Shown piece by piece: positions 28,124 through 36,657 of a stretch of DNA of 58,921 nt. This DNA comes from Prochlorothrix hollandica PCC 9006 = CALU 1027 (GTDB lineage: Bacteria; Cyanobacteriota; Cyanobacteriia; Prochlorotrichales; Prochlorotrichaceae). How positions within the stretch are numbered: the first letter of the stretch is position 1; each line of letters starts with the position of its first letter. The stretch lies in NCBI RefSeq assembly GCF_000332315.1, contig NZ_KB235941.1:88654-147574 (forward strand). Reading direction: 5' to 3'. The position numbers were made by a program, and so were the translations under genes. The notes below the pieces were generated by a model. It ran no database searches. It saw only the letters and a program-made list of their open reading frames with translations, and was not told where the DNA came from.

Positions 28124-28645
28124 ATGACCCACCAACGGGTACTCGTCACCGGAGCCACCGGACGCACGGGGGCGATCGTCCTCCAAAAATTGCGCCAAGA
28201 CCCCGATCGCTTTGAGGGCATCGGCTTTGGGCGATCGACCCAAAAAGTTCAAGACCTCTTTGGATCCCTAGACGGCTTCTTTTTCGGCGATGTGCGCGAT
28301 CGGGCCAGCCTAGACACCGCCCTCGTAGGGTGCCATAGCCTGATCATTGCCAGCAGTTCTATCCCCCAACTGAAAGCGCCGCCCCAAGCGGGTCAACGGC
28401 CTGAGTTTGAGTTTGCACCGGGGGAAATGCCGGAGGCGATCGACTACCAGGGCCAAGTTAACCAAATCGATGCAGCCCAAGCCGCTGGAGTCTCCCACAT
28501 CGTCCTGATTAGCTCTATGGGGGGCACCCAAGCCGATCACCCCCTCAACCGCCTCGGCAACGGCAATGTTTTAGTCTGGAAACGCAAGGCGGAGCAATAC
28601 CTGCTGGACTCTGGTCTCACCTATACCATCATTCATCATCGCTGA
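28124..28645 (+). CDS. Atypical SDR (NAD(P)-binding, NmrA/HSCARG-like), 3' truncated
   Basis: 173 residues from ATG at 28124, preceded by AGGAAAT; the open frame begins at 28082. Rossmann motif RVLVTGATGRTGAIVLQKL is at the N-terminus, then FFFGDVRDRASLDTALVGCH, YQGQVNQIDAAQAAGVSHIV, LISSMGG, and it ends at LLDSGLTYTIIHHR. Relatives (about 250 residues) carry on after YTIIH with a GG-rich loop and the end of the fold. Here the frame runs into a truncated family A repeat (28637-28707) and stops. The gene has lost its last third and may be a pseudogene, though the nucleotide-binding part is intact. Confidence 0.75.
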   Translation: MTHQRVLVTGATGRTGAIVLQKLRQDPDRFEGIGFGRSTQKVQDLFGSLDGFFFGDVRDRASLDTALVGCHSLIIASSSIPQLKAPPQAGQRPEFEFAPGEMPEAIDYQGQVNQIDAAQAAGVSHIVLISSMGGTQADHPLNRLGNGNVLVWKRKAEQYLLDSGLTYTIIHHR

Positions 28646-28707
28646 AATCCCTGACGGGGTTCGTGCCCGGAGGGGGCGAACCACACAACCCACCTCGGAC
28701 TGCTGTA
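28637..28707. repeat. MITE-like element, family A, truncated copy
   Basis: It contains GCTGAAATCCCT, the central GTGCCCGGAGGGGGCGAACCACAC hairpin half and the terminal GGACTGCTGTA of family A, but lacks the TACAGCAACCC end. The missing end is where the SDR gene is cut, so gene and element were broken at the same place. Confidence 0.7.
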
Positions 28708-28723
28708 TAGCCTAAGTCTAGCC

Positions 28724-29383
28724 CTACATAGAGCTGAGGCAATGGACTAATTCTTGCTTTTTGAGGCGGGAAAAACTGGGAATTTTTGCAGCTTTAGCCA
28801 ACTTCTGTAATTGTTTCAGGGTCATGGACCCATAGTCGGGCTGGGGGCCGGGTTCGGGGTAAATGGGATTGGGGGATGTAACGGTGGGGAGTTGCAATAA
28901 CCGGGCTTCAATACGATCGAGCAACTGCTCTAGACTCAACACCCGTGCAATACTGTCCGGGTCGGCAGCGGTACCCAGCAAGGTATCAGCCTCGGCCCGG
29001 AGCCTGTGGCGTTGTTGTTCCAGGCGATCGCACAGTTGGGGATCCATGGCAGGGAGGGGCGTGAGGGATGGGGAGGCAATGGGATCGTCGAGGGCCACCT
29101 GGGCTAAGGTGTGGGCTGTCGTGAAGGCGGCGGTGGCAAAGTCTCCCACAGCACCATAGACCTGGCGATCGGTGCTGTCCCAGGTGCGAGACAGATGATC
29201 GAGGCGCTCATCAGCCCAATCTAAGCTAGTTTCTAGGCTAAAAGGGGGCACCACCTCAGGGGTGATGGTGGGCGCTGCGGGACTCCCACCTTCCACGGCT
29301 GCAGCCTGGACATCAGCGGATTTTTCCTGGGTTTTAGCCACTTTTTTGGATTTAGCCTTAGGGTGGGTTTTTGTTTTTTTCAT
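28724..29383 (-). CDS. Rho termination factor N-terminal (Rho_N) domain protein
   Basis: 219 residues. A Lys-rich start (KKTKTHPKAKSKKVAKTQ) is followed by an acidic linker. A helical middle region (SLDWADERLDHLSRTWDSTD and LEQLLDRIEARLLQL) may be a coiled coil. A C-terminal Rho_N/SAP-like module follows: MTLKQLQKLAKAAKIPSFSR, then LKKQELVHCLSSM. Rho_N modules bind nucleic acid; small cyanobacterial proteins with this end are of unknown function. It ends 16 bp from the truncated family A element. The start is ATG at 29383. Confidence 0.78.
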   Translation of the reverse strand: MKKTKTHPKAKSKKVAKTQEKSADVQAAAVEGGSPAAPTITPEVVPPFSLETSLDWADERLDHLSRTWDSTDRQVYGAVGDFATAAFTTAHTLAQVALDDPIASPSLTPLPAMDPQLCDRLEQQRHRLRAEADTLLGTAADPDSIARVLSLEQLLDRIEARLLQLPTVTSPNPIYPEPGPQPDYGSMTLKQLQKLAKAAKIPSFSRLKKQELVHCLSSM

Positions 29384-29428
29384 AGGGTCTGGAGGCGATG
29401 GGGTGCCATGGCAAAGTTTAATCGGGAG

Positions 29429-29491
29429 CAGGGTCTGGAGCAGGGTCTGGAGCAGGGTATGAAGCAGGGTATGAAGCAGGGTATGAAGCAG
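29429..29491 (+). repeat. 15-bp tandem repeat encoding (E/K)QG, possible relic of an Rpn C-terminus
   Basis: Two units of GGAGCAGGGTCT followed by three of ATGAAGCAGGGT-type sequence. In the plus frame this reads EQGLEQGMKQGMKQ, like the charged repeats that end many Rpn nucleases, but no Rpn core precedes it. The rest of 29384-29666 shows no recognisable gene. Confidence 0.4.
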
Positions 29492-29666
29492 AAAGCAGGG
29501 CCATCCTGGGGGAGGATCGCAGAGCCTAGCCCTTGTCTAGTCAGGGCTTCAGCCTTGAGCGATGCAGGGTCTTGTTGTGGAGCGACTGAGGCGCGATCGC
29601 CCATGGACTGAGGCGCGATCGCCTTACGACTTGACTCCGTTTGGATCACTCCCGAAAAGTGCAGGG

Positions 29667-29852
29667 TTAACGATCGAGGAGCGATCGATTAATCGTTTCT
29701 GTGGTTTCCTTAGTCCAGTCCTCCCCGTCCGTTGGCTCCATGGGTTTCGGGTTCTGGGACGAGGGGGCACCTAAATCCTGATGCAGGAACTGAAAGACGG
29801 CCCGGATCAAGCGGTTAAATTTATCAACAGGGTTACTGCGATCGTCCCGCAC
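29667..29852 (-). CDS. Possible small ORF downstream of hisZ
   Basis: 61 residues from GTG at 29852, 19 bp after the hisZ stop on the same strand. It starts with a plausible amphipathic helix (VDKFNRLIRAVFQFLHQDLG), followed by a polar tail. No family is recognised and there is no convincing ribosome-binding site. It could be a real small protein of the hisZ unit or chance. Confidence 0.3.
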   Translation of the reverse strand: MRDDRSNPVDKFNRLIRAVFQFLHQDLGAPSSQNPKPMEPTDGEDWTKETTETINRSLLDR

Positions 29853-29871
29853 CGCGTCTGGCCATTGCCGT

Positions 29872-31155
29872 CTACTCCACGATTTCTAAATCGGGTAAGG
29901 CATCGGGTCGGATCCAGGCAATGCGCTGCAAGCGGCGATCGCGGGCATAGTCCCGAATCTCTTGGGGACTCATGTCCGGCTGCAAATGTAGCTCCACCCG
30001 CACCGCCTCCGCTGTATCTCGTAGTTTCTGGCCATAGGCGATCGCCGCCCCATAGACCATGGGCACCATGGGCACCACCAGCCACTGGCTAGCGGGGGGA
30101 AACTCCGGCAACTGACCCAGGGTCAACAAGACCTGTTGCAAGACCTCGATATTCAGGGAAAAGCCAATGCCGGGATGGCAGGAACCGTCGGGGTTATACA
30201 GCCCCAATAACTGATCGTAGCGACCCCCCTGGCCCAGTTGCCACTGGCCCGAATCCGTTTGGCGCACCACCTCAAAAATAATGCCGGTGTAATAGTCAAA
30301 GGTTTGCACCAGGCTGAGATCCAGAATTAAGGGCGATCGCCCCCCAAAGCTGGGGAACCGGGATTTGAGGCTCTCCCCCAGGAGATGCACCAAATCCTTG
30401 AGATTGGTGACCCGCTCCCGCTGTTGGGGGGTTAAGTTTAACTGGCTGACCCGCTGCAACACCTGGGCCGGTTCTCCCCGTAAATCAAACAGTTCCAAGG
30501 CATAGGCTTCCAGATCTGGCCCTAGGGCCAAGGTTCCCAGGCCCAGGCGATCGAGGTGGGCAATGGCGTGGCGCACCGGTTTGCGCACGGCCTCTGGGAA
30601 CGGATCCAGCAAGGAATGGGTTAAACCGGCCTCCCCCAGAATTAAAAACCAGGGCAGGGGGGACGATTCAGGGTCGTTCTGCTCCGCAGCGGTGGGCACT
30701 AGCCCTAGGGTGGCTAAACAGTCGGTCAACAGCAAGAGGGCTTCAGCATCGGCCAACAAGCCCCCGCTGCCCAGGAGTTCAATACCCGCTTGGTAATATT
30801 CCTGGGGGATTGTGCGCCCCCCTTGGTAAACCTGGCGGAAAACATTGGCCTGGTAATACAGGCGCAGGGGAAAGGACGTACCCGCCAACCGGGTCACCGC
30901 TGCGCGGGCAATGGAGGCAGTTAGCTCAGGGCGCAGGCCCAACTCCACCTCATCATCCCCTTGGACGGTGACGACGGACGATCGCTCAATGGCATCCCCC
31001 GCCATCAGGGTATCTAAGCGTTCCAGGGTGGAGGTAATGATGCGGTGATAGCCCCAGCCCTGGAAAACACGGCGTAAACGGGTTTCGACCCACTGTTTTT
31101 GGGTCACATCGAGGGGTAATAGATCCCGTGCGCCCCTGGGAGGTTGATGAACCAT
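29872..31155 (-). CDS. hisZ: ATP phosphoribosyltransferase regulatory subunit
   Basis: 427 residues, a HisRS-like catalytic fold without tRNA-binding parts. N-terminal VHQPPRGARDLLPLDV, motif 2-like LRPELTASIARAAVTRLAG and RLYYQANVFRQVYQGG, then SLVQTFDYYTGIIFEVV and GQGGRYDQLLGLY, the substrate-pocket motifs. HisZ forms an octamer with the short HisG and confers histidine feedback inhibition on the first step of histidine synthesis; hisG is not in this window. The start ATG at 31155 overlaps the stop of the upstream J-domain gene by one base. Typical length. Confidence 0.96.
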   Translation of the reverse strand: MVHQPPRGARDLLPLDVTQKQWVETRLRRVFQGWGYHRIITSTLERLDTLMAGDAIERSSVVTVQGDDEVELGLRPELTASIARAAVTRLAGTSFPLRLYYQANVFRQVYQGGRTIPQEYYQAGIELLGSGGLLADAEALLLLTDCLATLGLVPTAAEQNDPESSPLPWFLILGEAGLTHSLLDPFPEAVRKPVRHAIAHLDRLGLGTLALGPDLEAYALELFDLRGEPAQVLQRVSQLNLTPQQRERVTNLKDLVHLLGESLKSRFPSFGGRSPLILDLSLVQTFDYYTGIIFEVVRQTDSGQWQLGQGGRYDQLLGLYNPDGSCHPGIGFSLNIEVLQQVLLTLGQLPEFPPASQWLVVPMVPMVYGAAIAYGQKLRDTAEAVRVELHLQPDMSPQEIRDYARDRRLQRIAWIRPDALPDLEIVE

Positions 31156-32126
31156 TATTTTTTCTTACCCCCAAATAGACCACCGAGAAATCCCCCCCCT
31201 TGATCAGACTTGGAGTCCGACCTGCGGGTGCTGCTGCTAGAACCGCGTTTGGTGCTGCCACCCACGTCTACCGTTTGGCCCAGTTTTTCCAGCCGTTGTT
31301 TCGCCTTCAGGGCAATGCCATTGCTGGGATCTAATTCAAGGGCGCGTTTAATGGAAACCCGGGCCATGGGTAAGTTCTTCTGCTCTAAATACAGCGTCCC
31401 CATTAAAGCATGACAGCGGCTGTCGTTGGGATCAACTCGCAGGGCATCCCGCAGATCCAGGGTGGCGCTGCGGAAATCCTTTTGGGCAATGTAATCCTGG
31501 GCACGGCGGAGATAGCTATCCAGGGATGAGGCGGTCTTAGAGGGGGCAGTTTCTGTCGGGGCTGCGGGACTGGTGGTCGTCGAGTTCGAGGGATCGTTAC
31601 CCGTGGTCGCCGAGGCAGTTGGGACTGTTGGGATCGATCGGGATCCCCCTTGGCTCAGCATCAAATAGGTTAAGTTCAGTTCGCTGAGTTGGCCGATGAT
31701 GTCCAGGCTTTGGGTCAGCACCTCATATTGCACCGGCACAAGACTCGCCAAGGCTTGTTCGTAGGCTGCATCTAAGTTTGCAGCCTGGGCCAGGGTCGGG
31801 GCAATGTCCCCTAAGGTGGCCAGGGACACCTGCTGCTGAATGGCCTGTTTGCCTTTGAGTTGAATCAACAGCAGATATTCTTTACGATCGCGTTCCTGGC
31901 AGAGGGTGTTGTAGGCAGGTCCTACTAATTTAGAGAATAATTGGGTCGCTAGCTTCTTATAGCTCTGATCCTGACCGATAAAGCTGTCAGGATGGAGGCG
32001 ACGGGCGATTTTGAGGTAACGCTTACGAATGGTATTCGTATCGGCAGTAACCGCTACCCCCAAAATGGCATGGCAGTCGTTGAAGTTGTCGAGGGAAAAG
32101 AGTCCTTGGGTGACTTGAAAAGACAT
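31155..32126 (-). CDS. J-domain protein with TPR repeats
   Basis: 323 residues. An N-terminal J domain (about 12-80) keeps the HPD tripeptide in ARRLHPDSFIGQDQSYKKL, so it can stimulate an Hsp70 (DnaK). A helical central region follows, then a Ser/Thr linker (about 175-200) and two to three TPR units near the C-terminus (AQDYIAQKDFRSATLDLRDA, LMGTLYLEQKNLPMARVSIK). A Gly/Ser/Lys tail ends in GGLFGGKKK. It is one-base overlapped with hisZ, so the two are co-transcribed. Role: co-chaperone or assembly factor, by family. It begins at ATG 32126. Confidence 0.88.
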   Translation of the reverse strand: MSFQVTQGLFSLDNFNDCHAILGVAVTADTNTIRKRYLKIARRLHPDSFIGQDQSYKKLATQLFSKLVGPAYNTLCQERDRKEYLLLIQLKGKQAIQQQVSLATLGDIAPTLAQAANLDAAYEQALASLVPVQYEVLTQSLDIIGQLSELNLTYLMLSQGGSRSIPTVPTASATTGNDPSNSTTTSPAAPTETAPSKTASSLDSYLRRAQDYIAQKDFRSATLDLRDALRVDPNDSRCHALMGTLYLEQKNLPMARVSIKRALELDPSNGIALKAKQRLEKLGQTVDVGGSTKRGSSSSTRRSDSKSDQGGGFLGGLFGGKKK

Positions 32127-32717
32127 ATCTACAGCCCTTGGTCGGTAGTTAAAGGTCAGTTGGGTTAACGCGGCGATCTACGTCCTGCCACCGTTGCGGC
32201 ACCATTGAACCTCTTTTGATAATGAGCCGTGAACCCTGCTGGACAGGGGACGCATCCTGGTTGCTATAAACGCACTGGCGGTCATGGTTGCTGCTGACGC
32301 GATCAAGTTTCATGGAGGTTTAGCTACAGTTCCCCGTACAACTACCCAGTACCCCATCTTAGCAGGATGTTCCCTGTAGACTGCTGCTAGGGTATGGGTT
32401 CATAGAGGGTTGGGAAACTCAGCATCTTGACCAAGGGATAGGGTTTTATCCGCCCAGAGGGGGTTGATCATGACCCTCTAAGGGCGAAACGCTAGGGGTA
32501 ACAGGGGATCTTAATGGATCTCAGCTAGTCCTGATGGAGCCATTGTAGCCAGTGGCCGTAACCTTGGCTGTCGGTGACATTGCCCTAGATGCGGAGGTTG
32601 TCCAACCTTTGGCTGATCCTGTCTTTTGCGAGTGGCGTAGAAATGCACGACGTTTAGAAAACTGGGACCACCTCAATCAATGGGGAAATGCGGCGTAGCT
32701 CCTCGCTACAATCCGAG
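32127..32717. other. Intergenic region, no gene recognised
   Basis: No convincing ORF, RNA gene or full-length repeat is seen. Around 32570-32695 a short plus-strand frame (DIALDAEVVQPLADPVF...) looks protein-like but has no start and soon stops; it may be a decayed gene end. The promoter of the J-domain/hisZ unit should lie at the left end. Confidence 0.5.
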
Positions 32718-32830
32718 GGTTTCACTCAAATAATGCTGTGGGGGGATGGCGATCGCTAGCATCTGTGGGCCTGGGTCGTGATGCCTAATTACATTGGCTG
32801 GACCCTGTTGAACGTTGTTCAGTCCTGCAT
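32718..32830. repeat. Leader-like repeat preceding hairpin array 1
   Basis: About 113 bp starting GGGTTTCACTCAAATAATGC and ending TTGAACGTTGTTCAGTCCTG. It occurs a second time at 42917-43030, also directly left of an array of the same hairpins. The internal TTGAACGTTGTTCA is itself an inverted repeat. It has no coding content. Confidence 0.8.
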
Positions 32831-33133
32831 GGGATTGTCGAGTTGTACTCGACCCAAAGCCGACTGCAAGTCGGCTCTCCCAGGGGGATTTGGGATTGTC
32901 GAGTTGTACTCGACCCAAAGCCGACTACAAGTCGGCTCTCCCAGGGGGATTTGGGATTGTCGAGTTGTACTCGACCCAAAGCCGACTACAAGTCGGCTCT
33001 CCCAGGGGGATTTGGGATTATCGAGTTGTACTCGACCCTAAGCCGACTACAAGTCGGCTCTCCCAGGGGGATTTGGGATTGTCGAGTTGTACTCGACCCT
33101 AAGCCGACTACAAGTCGGCTCTCCCAGGGGGAT
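32831..33133. repeat. Double-hairpin tandem array 1 (five 61-bp units)
   Basis: Five head-to-tail 61-bp units. Each contains two perfect palindromic hairpins, GTCGAGTTGTACTCGAC (loop TGT) and AGCCGACTACAAGTCGGCT (loop ACA), then CTCCCAGGGGGATTTGGGATT. Loops of neighbouring hairpins are complementary. Units differ by single bases (AAAG/TAAG, TGC/TAC). No spacers, so not CRISPR. It lies 128 bp downstream of pgi. Confidence 0.9.
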
Positions 33134-33261
33134 TATCGATAGTCCCAGGCAGGACATCAATGCCCCAGTGTCCCTCAGGGTTGGGGACACCGTTGGCGGG
33201 GGCTGGCGCATAGGGTCTCCATGCCCTGGATATGAACCCCTGGGGGGCAGAACCCCGGCGT

Positions 33262-34860
33262 TTAGCGGACTTCAACGCGGGCTTCAACGCTGAGGGTAGC
33301 GGGTTGGGCGGGGTTACCAATGAGTTTGATCGATCGCCCATTGGCATCCAAATGGCGGAGGATTAGGTATAGGCTTTCCACCTGATCCGGGGCTTGGATT
33401 TTGTGGGCCAACTCCGTTAAAGACAGGGCTTGACCCGCTGCCTGCACCGCTGCCACGGCCTTGGTTTGCAAGTCGAGTACTGTGGCGGCGGCTTTTTTGC
33501 CCGCTTCCACGCCCGGTTGGTGATAGGCATTGACATTGATCATGAAGCCATAGAGACCGACAGCCCGATCGTAGAGGGCAATCAAGGCTCCCACCAGGCG
33601 GGGGGTCACCGCTGGAATGGTGAGGGTGATGCTGTCCCGTTGGTTGCCATAGAGGGCGGCGCGGGTGCCCTGGAGGAAACCGGAGAGGAAGTCGCCGGTG
33701 GTGGCTCCGTTGTCGATGGCGATCGAGGGACCGGTGCGATCTTCCAAGACTTCAATCAGGGTGGCGAAGAAATTAGGAACCCCTTCCCGCAGTTGCTGCA
33801 CATAGGCATGTTGATCGGTGGAACCCTTGTTGCCATAGACCGCTAGACCTTGGTAGACCGTGTTACCGTCTAAGTCTTTTTCTTTGCCTAAGGATTCCAT
33901 CACCAACTGCTGCAAATAGCGACTAAACAGCAGCAGACTATCTTTGTAGGGCAAAACCACCATGTCTTTTTCCCCTTTGCCGTTGCCGGCATAGTACCAA
34001 CTGAGAGCCAGCAGGGCAGCGGGATTTTGCTTGAGCTGGGGAATGCGGGTGGCTTCGTCCATGATCTTGGCCCCCTGGACCATGGCCTGGATATCAATGC
34101 CCAGGAGCGAGGCGGACACGAGTCCCACGGCGGAGAGTTGGGAGGTGCGTCCCCCCACCCAGTCGTGCATGGGGAAGGTGGTGATCCAGCCTTCTGTTTT
34201 AGCCTGTTGATCGAGGCTGCTGCCGTCACCGGTGATGGCGACAGCATGGCGGGCAAAGACGAGACCCTGCTGTTGGTAAGCGTGTTGGACTTCCACCATG
34301 CCATTGCGGGTTTCGGGGGTGCCGCCGGATTTGGACACCACGAGCACGAGGGTGGTGCTGAGGTGATCCCCTAGTTTGGCGAGGATGCGATCGATGCCGG
34401 CGGGATCGCTGTTGTCAATGAAGGTGATCTGGAGGGGCGCATCAGCCGGGGTTAAGGCTTCGCTGACAAACTGGGGACCGAGGGCCGATCCCCCAATGCC
34501 AATGGACAAAATATGGGTGAAGCGGGAGGCGGAGGGGGGACGCACGGCACCGCTGTGGATCTGGTGGGTGAAGGTGGTAATGTCGGCCAAGGTTTGGTCG
34601 ATGTCTTGCTTCAGGGCTGGGGTGGGAGCCAAGTCAGAGTTACGCAACCAGTAGTGGCCCACCATGCGCTGTTCGTCGGGGTTGGCGATCGCCCCAGCCT
34701 CTAAGGCGGCCATACTTTGGAAGGCTTGGGTCAAGGCAGGGGTGAGGCGATCGACAAAACCATCATCAAAGCCCATGCGACTGACATCTAAATACATGCC
34801 TAGTTCAGGGTGGTAATAAAGCCAGTCCTGATAACGTTGCCACAGTGCCGCAGCGTCCAT
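33262..34860 (-). CDS. pgi: Glucose-6-phosphate isomerase
   Basis: 532 residues, the usual cyanobacterial size. It contains the SIS-fold signature [35 protein letters not shown], the catalytic-region [15 protein letters not shown] and [20 protein letters not shown]. It interconverts glucose-6-phosphate and fructose-6-phosphate in glycolysis, gluconeogenesis and the pentose phosphate/Calvin network. Start ATG at 34860. It is monocistronic by spacing. The 273 bp upstream carry a short direct repeat (GGGTTCGGTGTCTGAA, twice, 35082-35114) but no gene. Confidence 0.97.
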   Translation of the reverse strand: MDAAALWQRYQDWLYYHPELGMYLDVSRMGFDDGFVDRLTPALTQAFQSMAALEAGAIANPDEQRMVGHYWLRNSDLAPTPALKQDIDQTLADITTFTHQIHSGAVRPPSASRFTHILSIGIGGSALGPQFVSEALTPADAPLQITFIDNSDPAGIDRILAKLGDHLSTTLVLVVSKSGGTPETRNGMVEVQHAYQQQGLVFARHAVAITGDGSSLDQQAKTEGWITTFPMHDWVGGRTSQLSAVGLVSASLLGIDIQAMVQGAKIMDEATRIPQLKQNPAALLALSWYYAGNGKGEKDMVVLPYKDSLLLFSRYLQQLVMESLGKEKDLDGNTVYQGLAVYGNKGSTDQHAYVQQLREGVPNFFATLIEVLEDRTGPSIAIDNGATTGDFLSGFLQGTRAALYGNQRDSITLTIPAVTPRLVGALIALYDRAVGLYGFMINVNAYHQPGVEAGKKAAATVLDLQTKAVAAVQAAGQALSLTELAHKIQAPDQVESLYLILRHLDANGRSIKLIGNPAQPATLSVEARVEVR

Positions 34861-35133
34861 AAAGCCTCCTCAATGATGAGCTTAAACCGATGACCTTAGC
34901 CTATCTTGCAACCTTAGTACGAATCCCCCCACAAATCTAGTAATGTCGGGGTTGATCAGGGTTCAAGGGATGCTGCTGGAGAGGGCGGAACCCCTGGGGG
35001 ATGGGGCTAAACCGAGCTTCGACTGCGTTCAGATCCCTGCTTCGGATCCGCTCAGCTAATGGGGTATGGGGCTGGGGTGGGGTTCGGTGTCTGAATGGGT
35101 TCGGTGTCTGAATTTAGGGATTGGGTCTGGGGT

Positions 35134-36108
35134 TTAGGTGTCGGGGTAGTGGGCGGGATCCCTGGATGGGGACAGGCCAGGGTCGATCGTCGGGGTTCGA
35201 TCGCCGGGGTTGGGGGGGGGATAGGATGGGGTTTCTGGGGCGAGGGGCGATCGCGATCGGGCCATCTTGTCCCCCACGGTGACATTAAGCTGGTAGCCGA
35301 TTAACATCACCAGGGCGCAGAGATTGAGCCAAATCATCAAAATAACAGCGGTGGCTAATGCTCCATAAACCTGGGTGTAGCCATCAAAGTCCCGTAAATA
35401 ATGGCGAAATCCAAAGGAGAGGGCCAACCAGGCCAAGGCCGCTAAAAACGCCCCCAGAAAAATGGGCCGTCGTCGATCCCACTGGCTGGGACCAAATCGA
35501 TAGAGACAGGCAAAGGCCAGGGTGATCAGGCCCAGAGAAATGGGCCAATTTAACATCCACCACAACCCCAGCAATACAGTCTTTACGCCCCCGGCATGGT
35601 GCGCCAGGAGCCGGATCACAAAGTCGCCAATAAAAATTAAAAACGCAGAAATGATATACAGAGCCATAGTGCCCAGGGTCAGCAGGACGGCAATGCTCCG
35701 GGTTTTCCAAAAGGGGCGGCGTTGGCTCCGGGGGGTTTGTTGAATCTGATCTAAGGCGGCCATGGTGGAGGCTAGGGCGCTGGAGGAGACCCAAAGGGCC
35801 ACGAGAAAACTGATTTGAAAGAGGCGACCGGGAGGGCGATCTAGATCGACAAAACTGCGGATCAGATCCACCACTTCCAAGGGGGCCATGGCGGCAAACC
35901 GTGTTGCTAGGCTTTTCAGGGCAGGCCGCGATAGATCCAAGGTGCTAATGGCGGCGAGGAGGGACAAAATGGTGGGAAAAAGGGAGAGCGTGGCGTTATA
36001 GGCGATTTCCGCCGCTAGTCCTGGTAACCGCTGTTTTACCACCGATCGGGTGACCCCTACGCAAGTAGACCAATTGATATAGCGAAGGGCATTGAACATG
36101 GAACGCAA
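35134..36108 (-). CDS. YihY/BrkB-family inner-membrane protein
   Basis: 324 residues with about six membrane segments. Conserved family features: LPGLAAEIAYNATLSLFPTI (the polar-aromatic first segment), a long loop, VALWVSSSALASTMAALDQI, TLGTMALYIISAFLIFIGDF, GAFLAALAWLALSFGFRHYL and VYGALATAVILMIWLNLCAL, then VMLIGYQLN. The C-terminal 50 residues are Pro/Arg-rich and disordered. These proteins (formerly 'RNase BN') have uncertain function; transport or envelope roles are suggested. Start ATG at 36108. It is divergent from glmM across a 549-bp gap holding a candidate structured RNA. Confidence 0.92.
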   Translation of the reverse strand: MRSMFNALRYINWSTCVGVTRSVVKQRLPGLAAEIAYNATLSLFPTILSLLAAISTLDLSRPALKSLATRFAAMAPLEVVDLIRSFVDLDRPPGRLFQISFLVALWVSSSALASTMAALDQIQQTPRSQRRPFWKTRSIAVLLTLGTMALYIISAFLIFIGDFVIRLLAHHAGGVKTVLLGLWWMLNWPISLGLITLAFACLYRFGPSQWDRRRPIFLGAFLAALAWLALSFGFRHYLRDFDGYTQVYGALATAVILMIWLNLCALVMLIGYQLNVTVGDKMARSRSPLAPETPSYPPPNPGDRTPTIDPGLSPSRDPAHYPDT

Positions 36109-36189
36109 TCATGAGCACAACAGCAGTCAGTTAAAACACTCGTCCTAGGGCAGCCTTTCCCAATATAGAGAGGGGAATATAGAGAGGGG

Positions 36190-36310
36190 TTTTGACACCA
36201 ATGGCGACCCTAGGGCAGTACCCACCGTAAGGGACGAGTGCGGAGGTTGACCTTGGAGGTTTACCGCAGCAGGAAGGCTCCTGAATCCAAACTATGCTGT
36301 TTTGTCGTAT
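36190..36310 (+). ncRNA. Candidate orphan omega-RNA (HEARO-like) structured RNA
   Basis: A segment with several nested hairpins. TGCGG (36239) pairs with CCGCA (36264) around AGGTTGACCTTGGAGGTTTA. CAGGA pairs with TCCTG (36270-36283) over an AGGC loop. A CCCTAGGGCAGTACCC segment precedes them. The order and the stretches GTAAGGGACGAGTGCGG and TTTACCGCAGCAGGAAGG resemble, from memory, the HEARO RNAs associated with IscB nucleases. No iscB ORF follows; glmM starts 350 bp to the right. This would be a solo RNA or remnant. The identification rests on recall, not on a covariance search. Confidence 0.4.
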
Positions 36311-36487
36311 CCCATGGTCATGATTAGGCCAGTCTGCCCCTTGGTTGGGTCTGGGGAGGGGAGTAATATCAAGTATCGCAACATTAAGAAATATAAAGCT
36401 GAACCGGTGTTGATCATCCGTGCCGGGGCAGTCGGGGCTAGGTTCCCTCCTATTTTCCTGAGAGACGCTGTATAACAGGCACAACTG

Positions 36488-36560
36488 GTGCCTTACGAGT
36501 GCCTTACGAGTGCCTTACGAGTGCCTTACGAGTGCCTTACGAGTGCCTTACGAGTGCCCT
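36488..36560. repeat. 11-bp tandem repeat (GTGCCTTACGA) upstream of glmM
   Basis: Six perfect units of GTGCCTTACGA followed by two decayed ones (GTGCCCTACTGATGCCCTACC), about 100 bp before glmM. It is possibly variable in copy number. No ORF is supported here. Confidence 0.85.
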
Positions 36561-36657
36561 ACTGATGCCCTACCGATAGCTGTTCTCAATGTTGCCGATC
36601 GAGGGATCTGCCCTGGGCAAGTCCCCCCCCTTTGTGTTGTGAGGAGTCTTAACTGCC

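Noticed and set aside
32831-33133. CRISPR array
   Set aside because: Units are contiguous identical repeats with no unique spacers, no cas genes are near, and each unit is two hairpins.
32778-33142. Overlapping plus-strand frames of about 90-100 residues, and minus-strand equivalents
   Set aside because: They are translated from the 61-bp hairpin units (repeating VVLDPKPTTSRLSQGD-like text). No start signals and no gene-like composition.
36131-36484. 117-residue minus-strand frame
   Set aside because: No family likeness, no ribosome-binding site, and it is antisense to the candidate structured RNA.
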